This document shows positions 1-6,489 of a DNA stretch of 18,928 bases, one piece after another. The number at the start of each line of letters is the position of its first letter. Positions within the stretch are counted from its first letter, which is position 1. Location of the stretch: positions 1 to 18,928 of the forward strand of contig CATXXF010000037.1 of the NCBI GenBank assembly GCA_958403395.1, read 5' to 3'. Under the pieces are notes generated by a model, which saw only the letters and a list, made by a program, of their open reading frames with translations, searched no databases and was not told the DNA's origin. This DNA comes from an uncultured Collinsella sp. GTDB taxonomy: Bacteria; Actinomycetota; Coriobacteriia; Coriobacteriales; Coriobacteriaceae. Position numbers and translations under genes: made by a program.

Positions 1-1472
1 ATTACAGCGAGGATGACACTCAGGCTGATTTCACTGTCTCCGAGTTCAAGAAGCTCGTCAACGACTACATCGATTCCGCCTACAATGCAGGCGGCACGCA
101 GGAGCAGAAGGAGCAACTCAAGCAGCTGCAGAATAAGCTGGCAGAGGCAGAACGGGCTTCCGCCGCTGCCGATACATCGTATCAAGCCGCCACGAGCAGG
201 CAAACCGCTGCGCGGGATGCCCTCACCGCGGCCGATACGAGCGTGAATACCGCCAAGGGCGAGTACGAGAAGGCAAAGTTTGCTACCGCTGCGGCCAAGA
301 CCGCCTATGACGCGGCCGATGCAAATTTGAAGCGTATCGACATCGCGACGCCGAAGGCGAACCTTGATGCCGCCAAGAGCGAGGCCGCCGCTGCCAAGTC
401 CGCGCTCGACGCCGCTAACGCAAAGCTCTCCGAATGCCAGGAGAAGGCGCTGGAGACTGCTGCCCGCAAGACCGAGGCGCAGACTGCGCTCGATGCCGCC
501 CAGGCGAAGTCCGACAAGGCCAACAAGGCCTATAAGGATGCTACCGCTTCGGTCAAGGACCTCACCGCCAAGCGCGAGGCCGCAAGGGCGGATCTTGAAA
601 GCAAAAAGAGTGCGCTCGATGACGCCACGAAGGTCGACGCCGCCGCTCAGGCCGAGGTGGAGCGTGCCCAGGCTGCACAGACCGCTGCCGCAACGACTCT
701 CGCAAATGCTCAGCAGGAGGTCTCCGACAAGCAGCAGGCTCTGGTCGCCGCTCGGGGCAAGGCCGCGACCGTGCAGACCGCGCTCGACGCGGCGAACGAG
801 GCATTCCAGCGCTACGTCACGGCCCAGAAGGCTGTTGACGACGCCCAGGCAGCTTATGATGTCGCCGACGCCGGCGTTGGCGAGGCCCAAAAGCAGCTCG
901 ACGCAGCAAGCGAGGCAGTAGTCGATGCGAATCTCGAGATCGTCAGGGCCAAGGCCGAGCTCGCAGCCACCGAGGAGCTCAAGGCAGACCTCGAAAACGT
1001 TGATGATAAGGCCTCTCTCGCTGCCGGCACCACGGTGTTCAATGCGGGCTGGACGCCCAAGAACCAGCTGCCCAAGCTCGATGCTGCCTACGCGCGCTAT
1101 AAGGCTGCCGTCGACGCCGAGGCGGGTCTCAAGCAGGCGGCTGCCGATGCCGACGCCAAGCTGTCTGATGCCAACGGCGTCTATGCCGCCGCGCTGGCCG
1201 AATTTGGCGATGCCAAGGACGCTCTGGCTGCCGCACAGGCCGAGTACGACAAGTACCACCCCAAGGCCGAGCCGCAGACCAAGCCGCAGGCAAAGCCCCA
1301 GGTCACGCAGGCAGCTGCAAAGGCTCCCGCGGGCAAACAGAAGGCTGCGTCGGACAAGCTCGCCCAGACTGGCGATGACTCCGCACTTGCAGGTGAGGTG
1401 TTCGTCATCGGCGGTATCACCCTCGTGGCCGCTGGTGTGACGCTGAGCGATCGTCGTCGCAAGCAGATGTAG
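1..1472 (+). CDS. Alanine-rich coiled-coil cell-wall-anchored surface protein (5' end outside window)
   Basis: The frame is open from the left edge (first full codon at position 3), so the true start and N-terminal domain lie upstream; about 489 residues are visible. Most of it is a long Ala/Lys/Glu/Asp-rich heptad-like region with many AQAE, DAAQA and ALDAA blocks, typical of an extended coiled coil. A short insert (around positions 1020-1080) with Gly, Trp and Pro residues interrupts it. Then come a Pro/Lys/Gln-rich wall-spanning segment, LAQTGD at 1359-1376, a hydrophobic stretch and the terminal RRRKQM. That order (motif, hydrophobic segment, positive tail) is a sortase sorting signal; LAXTG rather than LPXTG is the form linked to class E sortases in high-GC Gram-positives. 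It is probably a stalk-like adhesin or wall protein. The ligand and the N-terminal domain cannot be told from here. Confidence 0.85.
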   Translation, partial: YSEDDTQADFTVSEFKKLVNDYIDSAYNAGGTQEQKEQLKQLQNKLAEAERASAAADTSYQAATSRQTAARDALTAADTSVNTAKGEYEKAKFATAAAKTAYDAADANLKRIDIATPKANLDAAKSEAAAAKSALDAANAKLSECQEKALETAARKTEAQTALDAAQAKSDKANKAYKDATASVKDLTAKREAARADLESKKSALDDATKVDAAAQAEVERAQAAQTAAATTLANAQQEVSDKQQALVAARGKAATVQTALDAANEAFQRYVTAQKAVDDAQAAYDVADAGVGEAQKQLDAASEAVVDANLEIVRAKAELAATEELKADLENVDDKASLAAGTTVFNAGWTPKNQLPKLDAAYARYKAAVDAEAGLKQAAADADAKLSDANGVYAAALAEFGDAKDALAAAQAEYDKYHPKAEPQTKPQAKPQVTQAAAKAPAGKQKAASDKLAQTGDDSALAGEVFVIGGITLVAAGVTLSDRRRKQM

Positions 1473-1539
1473 CGTTTCGAGCGTAGTTTCTGCAACGAAC
1501 TTCGGTTCATAGCGGGAACGCTTCGATAGCTTAACCGAT

Positions 1540-1585
1540 AAGGCCGGTGCGCTGTTAAACGCAGCGCGCCGGCCTTTCTTTGTTT
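1540..1585 (+). terminator. Intrinsic terminator of the surface-protein gene
   Basis: A 15-bp stem (1540-1554 with 1562-1576, one T-G wobble) with a 7-base loop is followed by a T-rich tract (TCTTTGTTTC). It lies 68 bases past the stop of the surface protein gene. Confidence 0.85.
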
Positions 1586-1592
1586 CGATATC

Positions 1593-1631
1593 AAAAAGCC
1601 TGGTCGGCAGCCGCGAAAGCTACCGACCGGG
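1593..1631 (-). terminator. Intrinsic terminator of the OPT transporter gene (minus strand)
   Basis: On the minus strand a 13-base stem (1631-1619 with 1611-1599, one mismatch and one wobble) with a 7-base loop is followed directly by CTTTTT. It sits about 40 bases beyond the OPT stop and back-to-back with the terminator of the convergent gene. Confidence 0.75.
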
Positions 1632-1673
1632 CAAGCCGTAGGCAATATGGTCGCTGTCGAGCGGCCGCTCGGC

Positions 1674-3377
1674 TTAGCCCAGTAGGCTCAAACCGACGGA
1701 GACAAACGCCAGGATAACACCGACGATGGACTCGCCGCCCAGCAGACCGCTGGCAACGACCAGGCCCTGCTCCTGGAAGGCGGCGTCCTTGGCGACCTTC
1801 TCCTCGTCCGAAAGACCGGCGGCAGCGTCGCGGTGAGCGGCCCACTTGTCGTAGGCGAGCTTAACGCAGGAGCCCAGGAAAGCCGTGAGCGACATATAGA
1901 ACGGCAGGTACACGCCCAGACCGATCATCATGGCCGGAATGCCGAGCCAGTACATGACGATGCCGGCGATAAAGCCGCCCGCGAACCACGGCACGCTCGG
2001 GATGCCCGAGACCATGGTGGCGACCACACTTGCCTGCGCGGCCACAAAGCTCTTGTCGGGGCCAAAGGCGTCCGGACCATAGGCAGTGACGAGCGCGACC
2101 ATGACGGCGGCGGCGACCAGGGCGCCCACGATGCCGCCAATGGCCTGACCGATCCACTGCGCACGTGGGTTGGTGCCCAGCACGGCGCCGGCCTTAAAGT
2201 CGTTCATGACGTCGCCCGCAAGGCCGCACGCCACGGCCACGATGCCGGCGATAAAGAACAGCTTGACCTGCGCGAGCTGCGCGAAGGCAGCCACGATGAG
2301 CATGACGATGAGGCCAAAGATCTCCATGGGGTCGATACCCGTCTGGCCGCAGCTCTGCGCGCTCATGATGGTGGTGACAAAGGTGAACAGCGTGACGATG
2401 ACGGCCGGAACGGGGCCAAGGTCGAGCACGATGGCGATGATCACGGCGATGGCGGCAGCGCCCAGGCCGATGATACCGGCGTCGAGCTTAAGGGAGCCCG
2501 AGATGAGCGACTGCTCGTCGGTGTCGGTGGAGCTGTCGGCGGCGAGGCCGCGGACGATACCGGCGACCTGCGGCAGGATGTCCTTGAGGACGACGGCGAC
2601 GCCAAAGCCCATCATGAGGCCCATACCCAGGGACTTGACAATGCCCTGTGCGGTCATAACGTCAAACAGACCGGCAGCGGTGCCGCCGACAATGATGCCA
2701 AAGTTGCCCAGCAGCGCGCCGGCAAACCAGAACGCGACCGGGGCGAAGCCCACGAGGAAACCGATGGACAGCAACATGGGCGAGTTGTAGATGGCAAAGG
2801 TCACGCCGGGGATGTTGAGCGTGCACAGCATGCTGGGCACCACGCCCAGAGCGTCGCGAAGCACGCTGTAGATGCCGGCGATGGCCATGGAGCCAAAGAG
2901 CTGCTTGCCGGTCTTGCCGCCGGCCTCGGTGGCGCGCAGGGTCTGAGCTGCGGCATTGCCGGTGGGGAACTCAAGCGCGGCGTCCACGATAAAGTGACGG
3001 TGGATGAGTGCCGTAGCCAGCAGCCCCAGGATAGTGCCGGCGAGTGCCACGATAAACATGTCGAGCCAGCTGATCTGGTCGGCATAGCCCAGCATCCAGG
3101 CGCCCGGGATAGTAAACGCTAGGCCGCCGGCGACCATGGCGCCTGCGGACATGATGGTGTGGGTGACGTTTGCCTCGTTGAGGCTGGCGTTGCCCATGAG
3201 CTTAAGGAAGAACAGCGAGATGACGGCAGCGAAGACGATCGGCCAGGGGAGTGCGCCCATCTTGAGGGCGGTGTAGGCCGAGCTTGCCGTGATGATCACG
3301 CAGCCAAGGACGCCGATGACGACGCCGCGCAGCGTGAGTTGCCCGCGCATCGAAGCGCGGTTCGAGGGATTGCTCAT
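1674..3377 (-). CDS. OPT-family oligopeptide/metal-chelate transporter
   Basis: This 567-residue, strongly hydrophobic protein has about a dozen or more membrane segments. OPT-type signatures include an N-terminal TALKMGALPWP (residues 36-46), EANVTHTIMSAGAMVAGG (68-85) and LEFPTGNAAAQTL (135-147), the last resembling the family's EFPTG motif. OPT proteins import short peptides or metal-siderophore/nicotianamine complexes with protons; the substrate here cannot be read from the sequence. The start is fixed by AAGGAG at 3384-3389 ahead of the ATG at 3377. The length is somewhat short of the 600-700 residues common in the family but no break is visible. The gene is alone on the minus strand, diverging from coaX and converging on the surface protein gene. 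Confidence 0.88.
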   Translation of the reverse strand: MSNPSNRASMRGQLTLRGVVIGVLGCVIITASSAYTALKMGALPWPIVFAAVISLFFLKLMGNASLNEANVTHTIMSAGAMVAGGLAFTIPGAWMLGYADQISWLDMFIVALAGTILGLLATALIHRHFIVDAALEFPTGNAAAQTLRATEAGGKTGKQLFGSMAIAGIYSVLRDALGVVPSMLCTLNIPGVTFAIYNSPMLLSIGFLVGFAPVAFWFAGALLGNFGIIVGGTAAGLFDVMTAQGIVKSLGMGLMMGFGVAVVLKDILPQVAGIVRGLAADSSTDTDEQSLISGSLKLDAGIIGLGAAAIAVIIAIVLDLGPVPAVIVTLFTFVTTIMSAQSCGQTGIDPMEIFGLIVMLIVAAFAQLAQVKLFFIAGIVAVACGLAGDVMNDFKAGAVLGTNPRAQWIGQAIGGIVGALVAAAVMVALVTAYGPDAFGPDKSFVAAQASVVATMVSGIPSVPWFAGGFIAGIVMYWLGIPAMMIGLGVYLPFYMSLTAFLGSCVKLAYDKWAAHRDAAAGLSDEEKVAKDAAFQEQGLVVASGLLGGESIVGVILAFVSVGLSLLG

Positions 3378-3395
3378 ATAGAACTCCTTTGCGTA

Positions 3396-3440
3396 TATCC
3401 GCTTCCCCCGGGAGCGCCGTTACGGATACGGCGCGGGAAG
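3396..3440 (-). promoter_or_regulatory. Structured 5' leader of the OPT gene (hairpin with possible pseudoknot)
   Basis: A hairpin is formed by GCGCCGT (3414-3420) with ACGGCGC (3428-3434), extended by CTTCCC (3402-3407) with GGGAAG (3435-3440) across a 6-base bulge. Loop bases 3423-3428 are complementary to 3396-3401, six bases from the Shine-Dalgarno at 3384-3390, so a pseudoknot next to the ribosome-binding site is possible. This is seen in sequence only; function is inferred. Confidence 0.45.
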
Positions 3441-3487
3441 TCGGGTTACCAAGGGCCGCCGCGTGAGCTCGCAAACGACCGCGCACC

Positions 3488-3493
3488 AGTATA
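3488..3493 (-). promoter_or_regulatory. Candidate -10 element for the OPT gene
   Basis: The minus strand reads TATACT here, about 110 bases before the OPT start codon. The -35 position (3511-3516 at 17-base spacing) is poor and falls in the AGTCAT/ATGACT inverted repeat. Confidence 0.35.
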
Positions 3494-3503
3494 GCCGCAA
3501 GCT

Positions 3504-3521
3504 AGTCATTTTGGGATGACT
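3504..3521. promoter_or_regulatory. Inverted repeat between divergent promoters, possible operator
   Basis: AGTCAT (3504-3509) and ATGACT (3516-3521) form a perfect 6-bp inverted repeat around a 6-base spacer. It overlaps the -35 region of the candidate promoters on both sides, so it could be an operator shared by the OPT gene and coaX. Confidence 0.4.
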
Positions 3522-3536
3522 GGTTTAGGTAGGCGA

Positions 3537-3542
3537 TATACT
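3537..3542 (+). promoter_or_regulatory. Candidate -10 element for coaX
   Basis: TATACT lies 28 bases before the coaX start. No good -35 is seen at 16-18 bases; that position overlaps the right arm of the AGTCAT/ATGACT repeat. Confidence 0.35.
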
Positions 3543-3569
3543 GCTGGGCAGACGAAAGGAGCGCCGACG

Positions 3570-4421
3570 ATGCTTAATGGGTGCGCATATATATTGACGG
3601 TCGACGTGGGCAATACGTTCATTCGCTTTGGCCTGTTTGCAGAGGATTCGGCCGCGGCGCAGGAATGTCCGCTTGCGACATGCGAGATCACCACGCCGTC
3701 GAGCATTACGGCAGACGAGGCGCGCATGCGTCTCGTGCAGGTCATGGCCGCACTGGCGGCCGATGCGGGCATGCCGGGTGCGCTTGTGCCCGCGGCTGCT
3801 GTGCTGAGCTGTGTGGTCCCGGCGCTCGAGCGCCCGTGGAAGGCAGCGCTTTCCCGTACCTGCACGGGGCGCGTGCTCACCGTGGGGCCGGGCCTCAAGA
3901 CCGGCATACCCGTGCACTACGATGACCCGGCCGAGATCGGTCCCGACCGCATCGCCGACGCCGTGGCTGCCCGCGCCGTCTACGGCTCGCCGTGCATTGT
4001 GATCGACCTGGGCACGACGACCAATATCGAGGTCATCGACGCACACGGCACCTTTGTCGGCGGCGTTATCGCGCCAGGCCTGGCCCTCGGCGCCCGCTCG
4101 CTTTCGGCGGCAGCAGCGCGCCTACCCCAGGTTGAGCCCTCGGCGCCGACACACGTCATCGGTCGCAACACGCGTGAGGCCATGCGCTCGGGCGTGGTCT
4201 TGGGCGAGGTTGCCCGCATCGACGGCATGCTCGACATGGTGCTTGCCGAGATGCGTGCGACCAAGGCCGCGGGGGAGGGCGATGTGCCCATCGTCATTAC
4301 CGGTGACGATGCCGAGGCGCTTGCGGCCCTTGTCGGCCATAGCCTGACGGTCGACGATGCGCTGACGTTGCGGGGTCTCGCCGAGCTCTACCACATCAAC
4401 CAAAAGCCCCGCCGCGCGTAG
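3570..4421 (+). CDS. coaX: Type III pantothenate kinase
   Basis: CoaX phosphorylates pantothenate with ATP, the first step of coenzyme A synthesis, in the cytoplasm. The 283-residue protein has the ASKHA-fold kinase motifs in order: DVGNT (residues 12-16, phosphate loop), GPDRIADA (124-131), IDLGTTTNIEVI (145-156), GGVIAPG (164-170) and IGRNT (198-202). Length matches the family, about 255-280 residues. The Asp usual after GTATT is replaced by Glu in GTTTNIE, a conservative change. The ATG at 3570 is chosen because AAAGGAG (3555-3561) precedes it; an in-frame ATG at 3516 lacks a ribosome-binding site and would overlap the promoter. The next gene has its own promoter, so coaX may be transcribed alone. 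Confidence 0.93.
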   Translation: MLNGCAYILTVDVGNTFIRFGLFAEDSAAAQECPLATCEITTPSSITADEARMRLVQVMAALAADAGMPGALVPAAAVLSCVVPALERPWKAALSRTCTGRVLTVGPGLKTGIPVHYDDPAEIGPDRIADAVAARAVYGSPCIVIDLGTTTNIEVIDAHGTFVGGVIAPGLALGARSLSAAAARLPQVEPSAPTHVIGRNTREAMRSGVVLGEVARIDGMLDMVLAEMRATKAAGEGDVPIVITGDDAEALAALVGHSLTVDDALTLRGLAELYHINQKPRRA

Positions 4422-4461
4422 CGATGGGGGCGATGGGACAAAAACGTCTCCACCTTCCACC

Positions 4462-4470
4462 TGCTACAAT
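4462..4470 (+). promoter_or_regulatory. Extended -10 promoter for the dCMP deaminase gene
   Basis: TGCTACAAT reads as an extended -10 (TG-N-TACAAT), 34 bases upstream of the start codon and just past the coaX stop. No strong -35 is seen, as is usual for extended -10 promoters. Confidence 0.55.
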
Positions 4471-4504
4471 GGGTCAAACTATTGCGATTTCGGAGGTGTC
4501 TGCC

Positions 4505-5029
4505 ATGTCGGACGATCTTCATCAAACCGCGTCGGGCAAGCGCCGCGACGTTATTAGCTGGGATGAGTTCTTTATGAGCGTGGCCATCGCCGCGCAGCGC
4601 CGCAGTAAGGACCCCAACACGCAGGTGGGCGCGTGCATCGCCAACACCAACCACCGCATCCTTTCGGTGGGCTACAACGGTACGCCCTCGGCGCTCAACG
4701 ACGACTTTTTCCCGTGGGGCACGAGCGACGACCCGTTGCAGGATAAGCACAACTACGTGGTGCATGCCGAGGCAAACGCCGTGCTCAACTACCGCGGCTC
4801 GCTCAAAGACCTTGAGGGTTCCACGGTCTACGTCACGCTGTTCCCGTGCCACGACTGCGCCAAGATCCTGGCGCAGGTGGGCGTGGGCGAGGTCGTCTAC
4901 CTGGACAATAAGTATGCCGACACCGATGACGGCCGTATCAGCCGCCGCATTCTCGACTCCTGCGGCATCAGCTACCGCCAGGTCATCGTCGATGTTCAGA
5001 TTGGTACCGGGGGACAGGCTCAGCAGTGA
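4505..5029 (+). CDS. dCMP deaminase (ComEB-type, zinc-dependent)
   Basis: The enzyme deaminates dCMP to dUMP, feeding thymidylate synthesis. The 174-residue protein has the cytidine/deoxycytidylate deaminase zinc motifs HAE (residues 87-89, catalytic Glu89 and ligand His87) and PCHDC (114-118, ligands Cys115 and Cys118). The N-terminal SWDEFFMSVA and the NTQVGACI and VGYNGTPS segments are typical of dCMP deaminases, including the B. subtilis ComEB type. The ATG at 4505 follows GGAGGT (4492-4497); a longer in-frame start at 4424 would include the promoter and is rejected. The last nine residues (IGTGGQAQQ) look like an add-on and are encoded by a GGGGGACAGGCT string resembling the dispersed repeats elsewhere in the window. 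Confidence 0.92.
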   Translation: MSDDLHQTASGKRRDVISWDEFFMSVAIAAQRRSKDPNTQVGACIANTNHRILSVGYNGTPSALNDDFFPWGTSDDPLQDKHNYVVHAEANAVLNYRGSLKDLEGSTVYVTLFPCHDCAKILAQVGVGEVVYLDNKYADTDDGRISRRILDSCGISYRQVIVDVQIGTGGQAQQ

Positions 5030-5162
5030 TATGCGTTGTCGCCATCTGACGACGAATGCAGTTCAAAGAGTCCCGTCCCAAATTGACTACTCGTGAAAGT
5101 CGCGTCTGCGCGCATGGACGGCTCGTGAGCGGGTACATGGCTGTAGTAACATAGCTTCTGTC

Positions 5163-5178
5163 CGCGGGCGTGCCCGCG
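5163..5178 (+). other. GC-rich hairpin upstream of the NifU-like gene
   Basis: CGCGGG (5163-5168) pairs with CCCGCG (5173-5178) across a 4-base loop, followed by TTATTGTG. It could be a weak terminator after the dCMP deaminase gene or a leader hairpin for the next gene; the T-tract is poor. The rest of 5030-5200 shows no gene. Confidence 0.35.
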
Positions 5179-5200
5179 TTATTGTGAGAAAGGAGCCCCT

Positions 5201-5479
5201 GTGGCTGTTAACGAAGAGCTGCTTAAGAAGGTTCTTGAAGAGATCCGCCCCAACCTGCAGGCCGACGGTGGCGATATGGAGTATGTGGGCGTCGACGACG
5301 AGGGTGTTGTCAAGCTGGAACTGCAGGGCGCCTGTGCCGGCTGCCCCATGAGCTCGCTAACCCTTTCCATGGGTATCGAGCGCATCCTGAAGGAGCACGT
5401 GCCCGGCGTTACCCGCGTTGAGCAGGTCAATGCTTCCGGCGAGGCCGAGGACCTGTACGACGAGTACGCACCGTTCTAA
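5201..5479 (+). CDS. NifU C-terminal-domain (Nfu-type) Fe-S cluster scaffold
   Basis: This 92-residue protein consists of the NifU C-terminal domain alone. It carries the DGGD segment (residues 22-25) and the CAGC motif (Cys45 and Cys48), the CxxC pair that holds a Fe-S cluster between two subunits for transfer to apo-proteins. GCPMSSLTLSMGIER after the motif is typical of the family. The start codon is GTG, preceded by AAAGGAG (5189-5195) at six bases. There is no adjacent suf gene, so it stands as an isolated carrier or scaffold in this window. Confidence 0.9.
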   Translation: MAVNEELLKKVLEEIRPNLQADGGDMEYVGVDDEGVVKLELQGACAGCPMSSLTLSMGIERILKEHVPGVTRVEQVNASGEAEDLYDEYAPF

Positions 5480-5587
5480 GATGCGAAAGCTGCGGACGGT
5501 ACGCTCCGCATAGACGTTACGCCCAAATATGCTGCTGCGAGCGTAAGGCCCGCGGCCGCATTTGTATGTAGGGAGCAGGGGATCGAT

Positions 5588-6409
5588 ATGCTCAACGACC
5601 TCTACCACATGCTTGACCCCGTCGCGATCTCGGCGGGTCCCATCACCATCTACTGGTACGGCCTGGCCTACGTGGTCGGCGCTCTGCTCACGGCGGTCGT
5701 TATGTACCGCACGCAGCGTCGCTGGGGCTTCGACATTACGATTGATGACCTGACGAGCGTCGTGGTCGGCGCGGTCTTTGGTCTCATCATCGGCGCGCGC
5801 CTGTTTTATGTCGTCTTTTACGGCGATGGCTACTATTGGACCCATCCGCTCGAAATCTTTGCCACCAACGAGGGAGGCATGAGCTTCCACGGCGGCCTGG
5901 TGGGCGGCATCTTGGGCGGCATCATCGTGTGCCGCATGTACAAGCTTGACGCCTGGACTTTGGCAGACCTCGCGGTCATCGGTGCTCCGCTGGCCCTGTG
6001 CCTGGGGCGCTGCGCCAACTTTGTCAACGGCGAGCTGTGGGGCAAGCCGACCGATTTGCCCTGGGGCGTGATCTTTGGCGGCACCGCGGGCGATATGCCG
6101 CGCCATCCATCCCAACTCTACGAGGCATTTCTCGAGGGCATCGTGCTCTTCTGCATTCTGCAGGTGCTCAGCCGCAAAAAACCGCTGCTGCCCCAGGGTA
6201 CGTTTATGGGCGTGTTCGTGATGGGGTACGGCATCGTCCGCTTTCTCGTTGAGTTCGTGCGCGTGCCCGATGCCCAGCTGGGTTATCTGCTGGGAGGCGT
6301 CATCACCATGGGTCAGCTGCTGAGCCTGCCACTCGTGATTGCCGGTCTGGCGCTCATCATCTTCGCCCGACACCGCAATCGCCCCCAGCGCATCTACCTC
6401 GACGCCTAA
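5588..6409 (+). CDS. lgt: Prolipoprotein diacylglyceryl transferase
   Basis: Lgt moves diacylglycerol from phosphatidylglycerol to the lipobox cysteine of prelipoproteins in the cytoplasmic membrane. The 273-residue polytopic protein carries the expected landmarks: YWYG (22-25), GARLFYV (69-75), MSFHGG (98-103, with the conserved His101), the Lgt signature GRCANFVNGELWG (140-152) and RHPSQLYEA (172-180). Seven or so membrane segments are visible. A purine-rich AGGGGA (5577-5582) precedes the ATG. The 108 bases between the NifU-like stop and lgt contain no clear terminator, so co-transcription is possible. The stop codon is followed almost at once by a long REP-like hairpin. Confidence 0.95.
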   Translation: MLNDLYHMLDPVAISAGPITIYWYGLAYVVGALLTAVVMYRTQRRWGFDITIDDLTSVVVGAVFGLIIGARLFYVVFYGDGYYWTHPLEIFATNEGGMSFHGGLVGGILGGIIVCRMYKLDAWTLADLAVIGAPLALCLGRCANFVNGELWGKPTDLPWGVIFGGTAGDMPRHPSQLYEAFLEGIVLFCILQVLSRKKPLLPQGTFMGVFVMGYGIVRFLVEFVRVPDAQLGYLLGGVITMGQLLSLPLVIAGLALIIFARHRNRPQRIYLDA

Positions 6410-6410
6410 C

Positions 6411-6453
6411 CAAGACCACCACAAAGGGGACAGGCACCTTTGTGGTGGTTTTG
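6411..6453 (+). repeat. REP-like palindrome copy 1 (GGGACAGG loop), possibly also lgt terminator
   Basis: A 17-bp stem (6411-6427 with 6437-6453, one G-T wobble) encloses the loop GGACAGGCA. It begins one base after the lgt stop. The 3' arm ends in TTTTG, so it could also act as a terminator. The core AAAGGGGACAGG..CTTT is shared with the hairpin at 8674-8708 and partly with that at 11294-11330. Confidence 0.7.
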
Positions 6454-6489
6454 CCGAGTTTGATAGGTTTCTAGAAAGGCTTTCGGACT

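Noticed and set aside
1833..3122. 429-codon plus-strand open frame opposite the OPT transporter
   Set aside because: It is a His/Asp/Gly-rich shadow; the minus frame has clear OPT motifs, a ribosome-binding site and a terminator.
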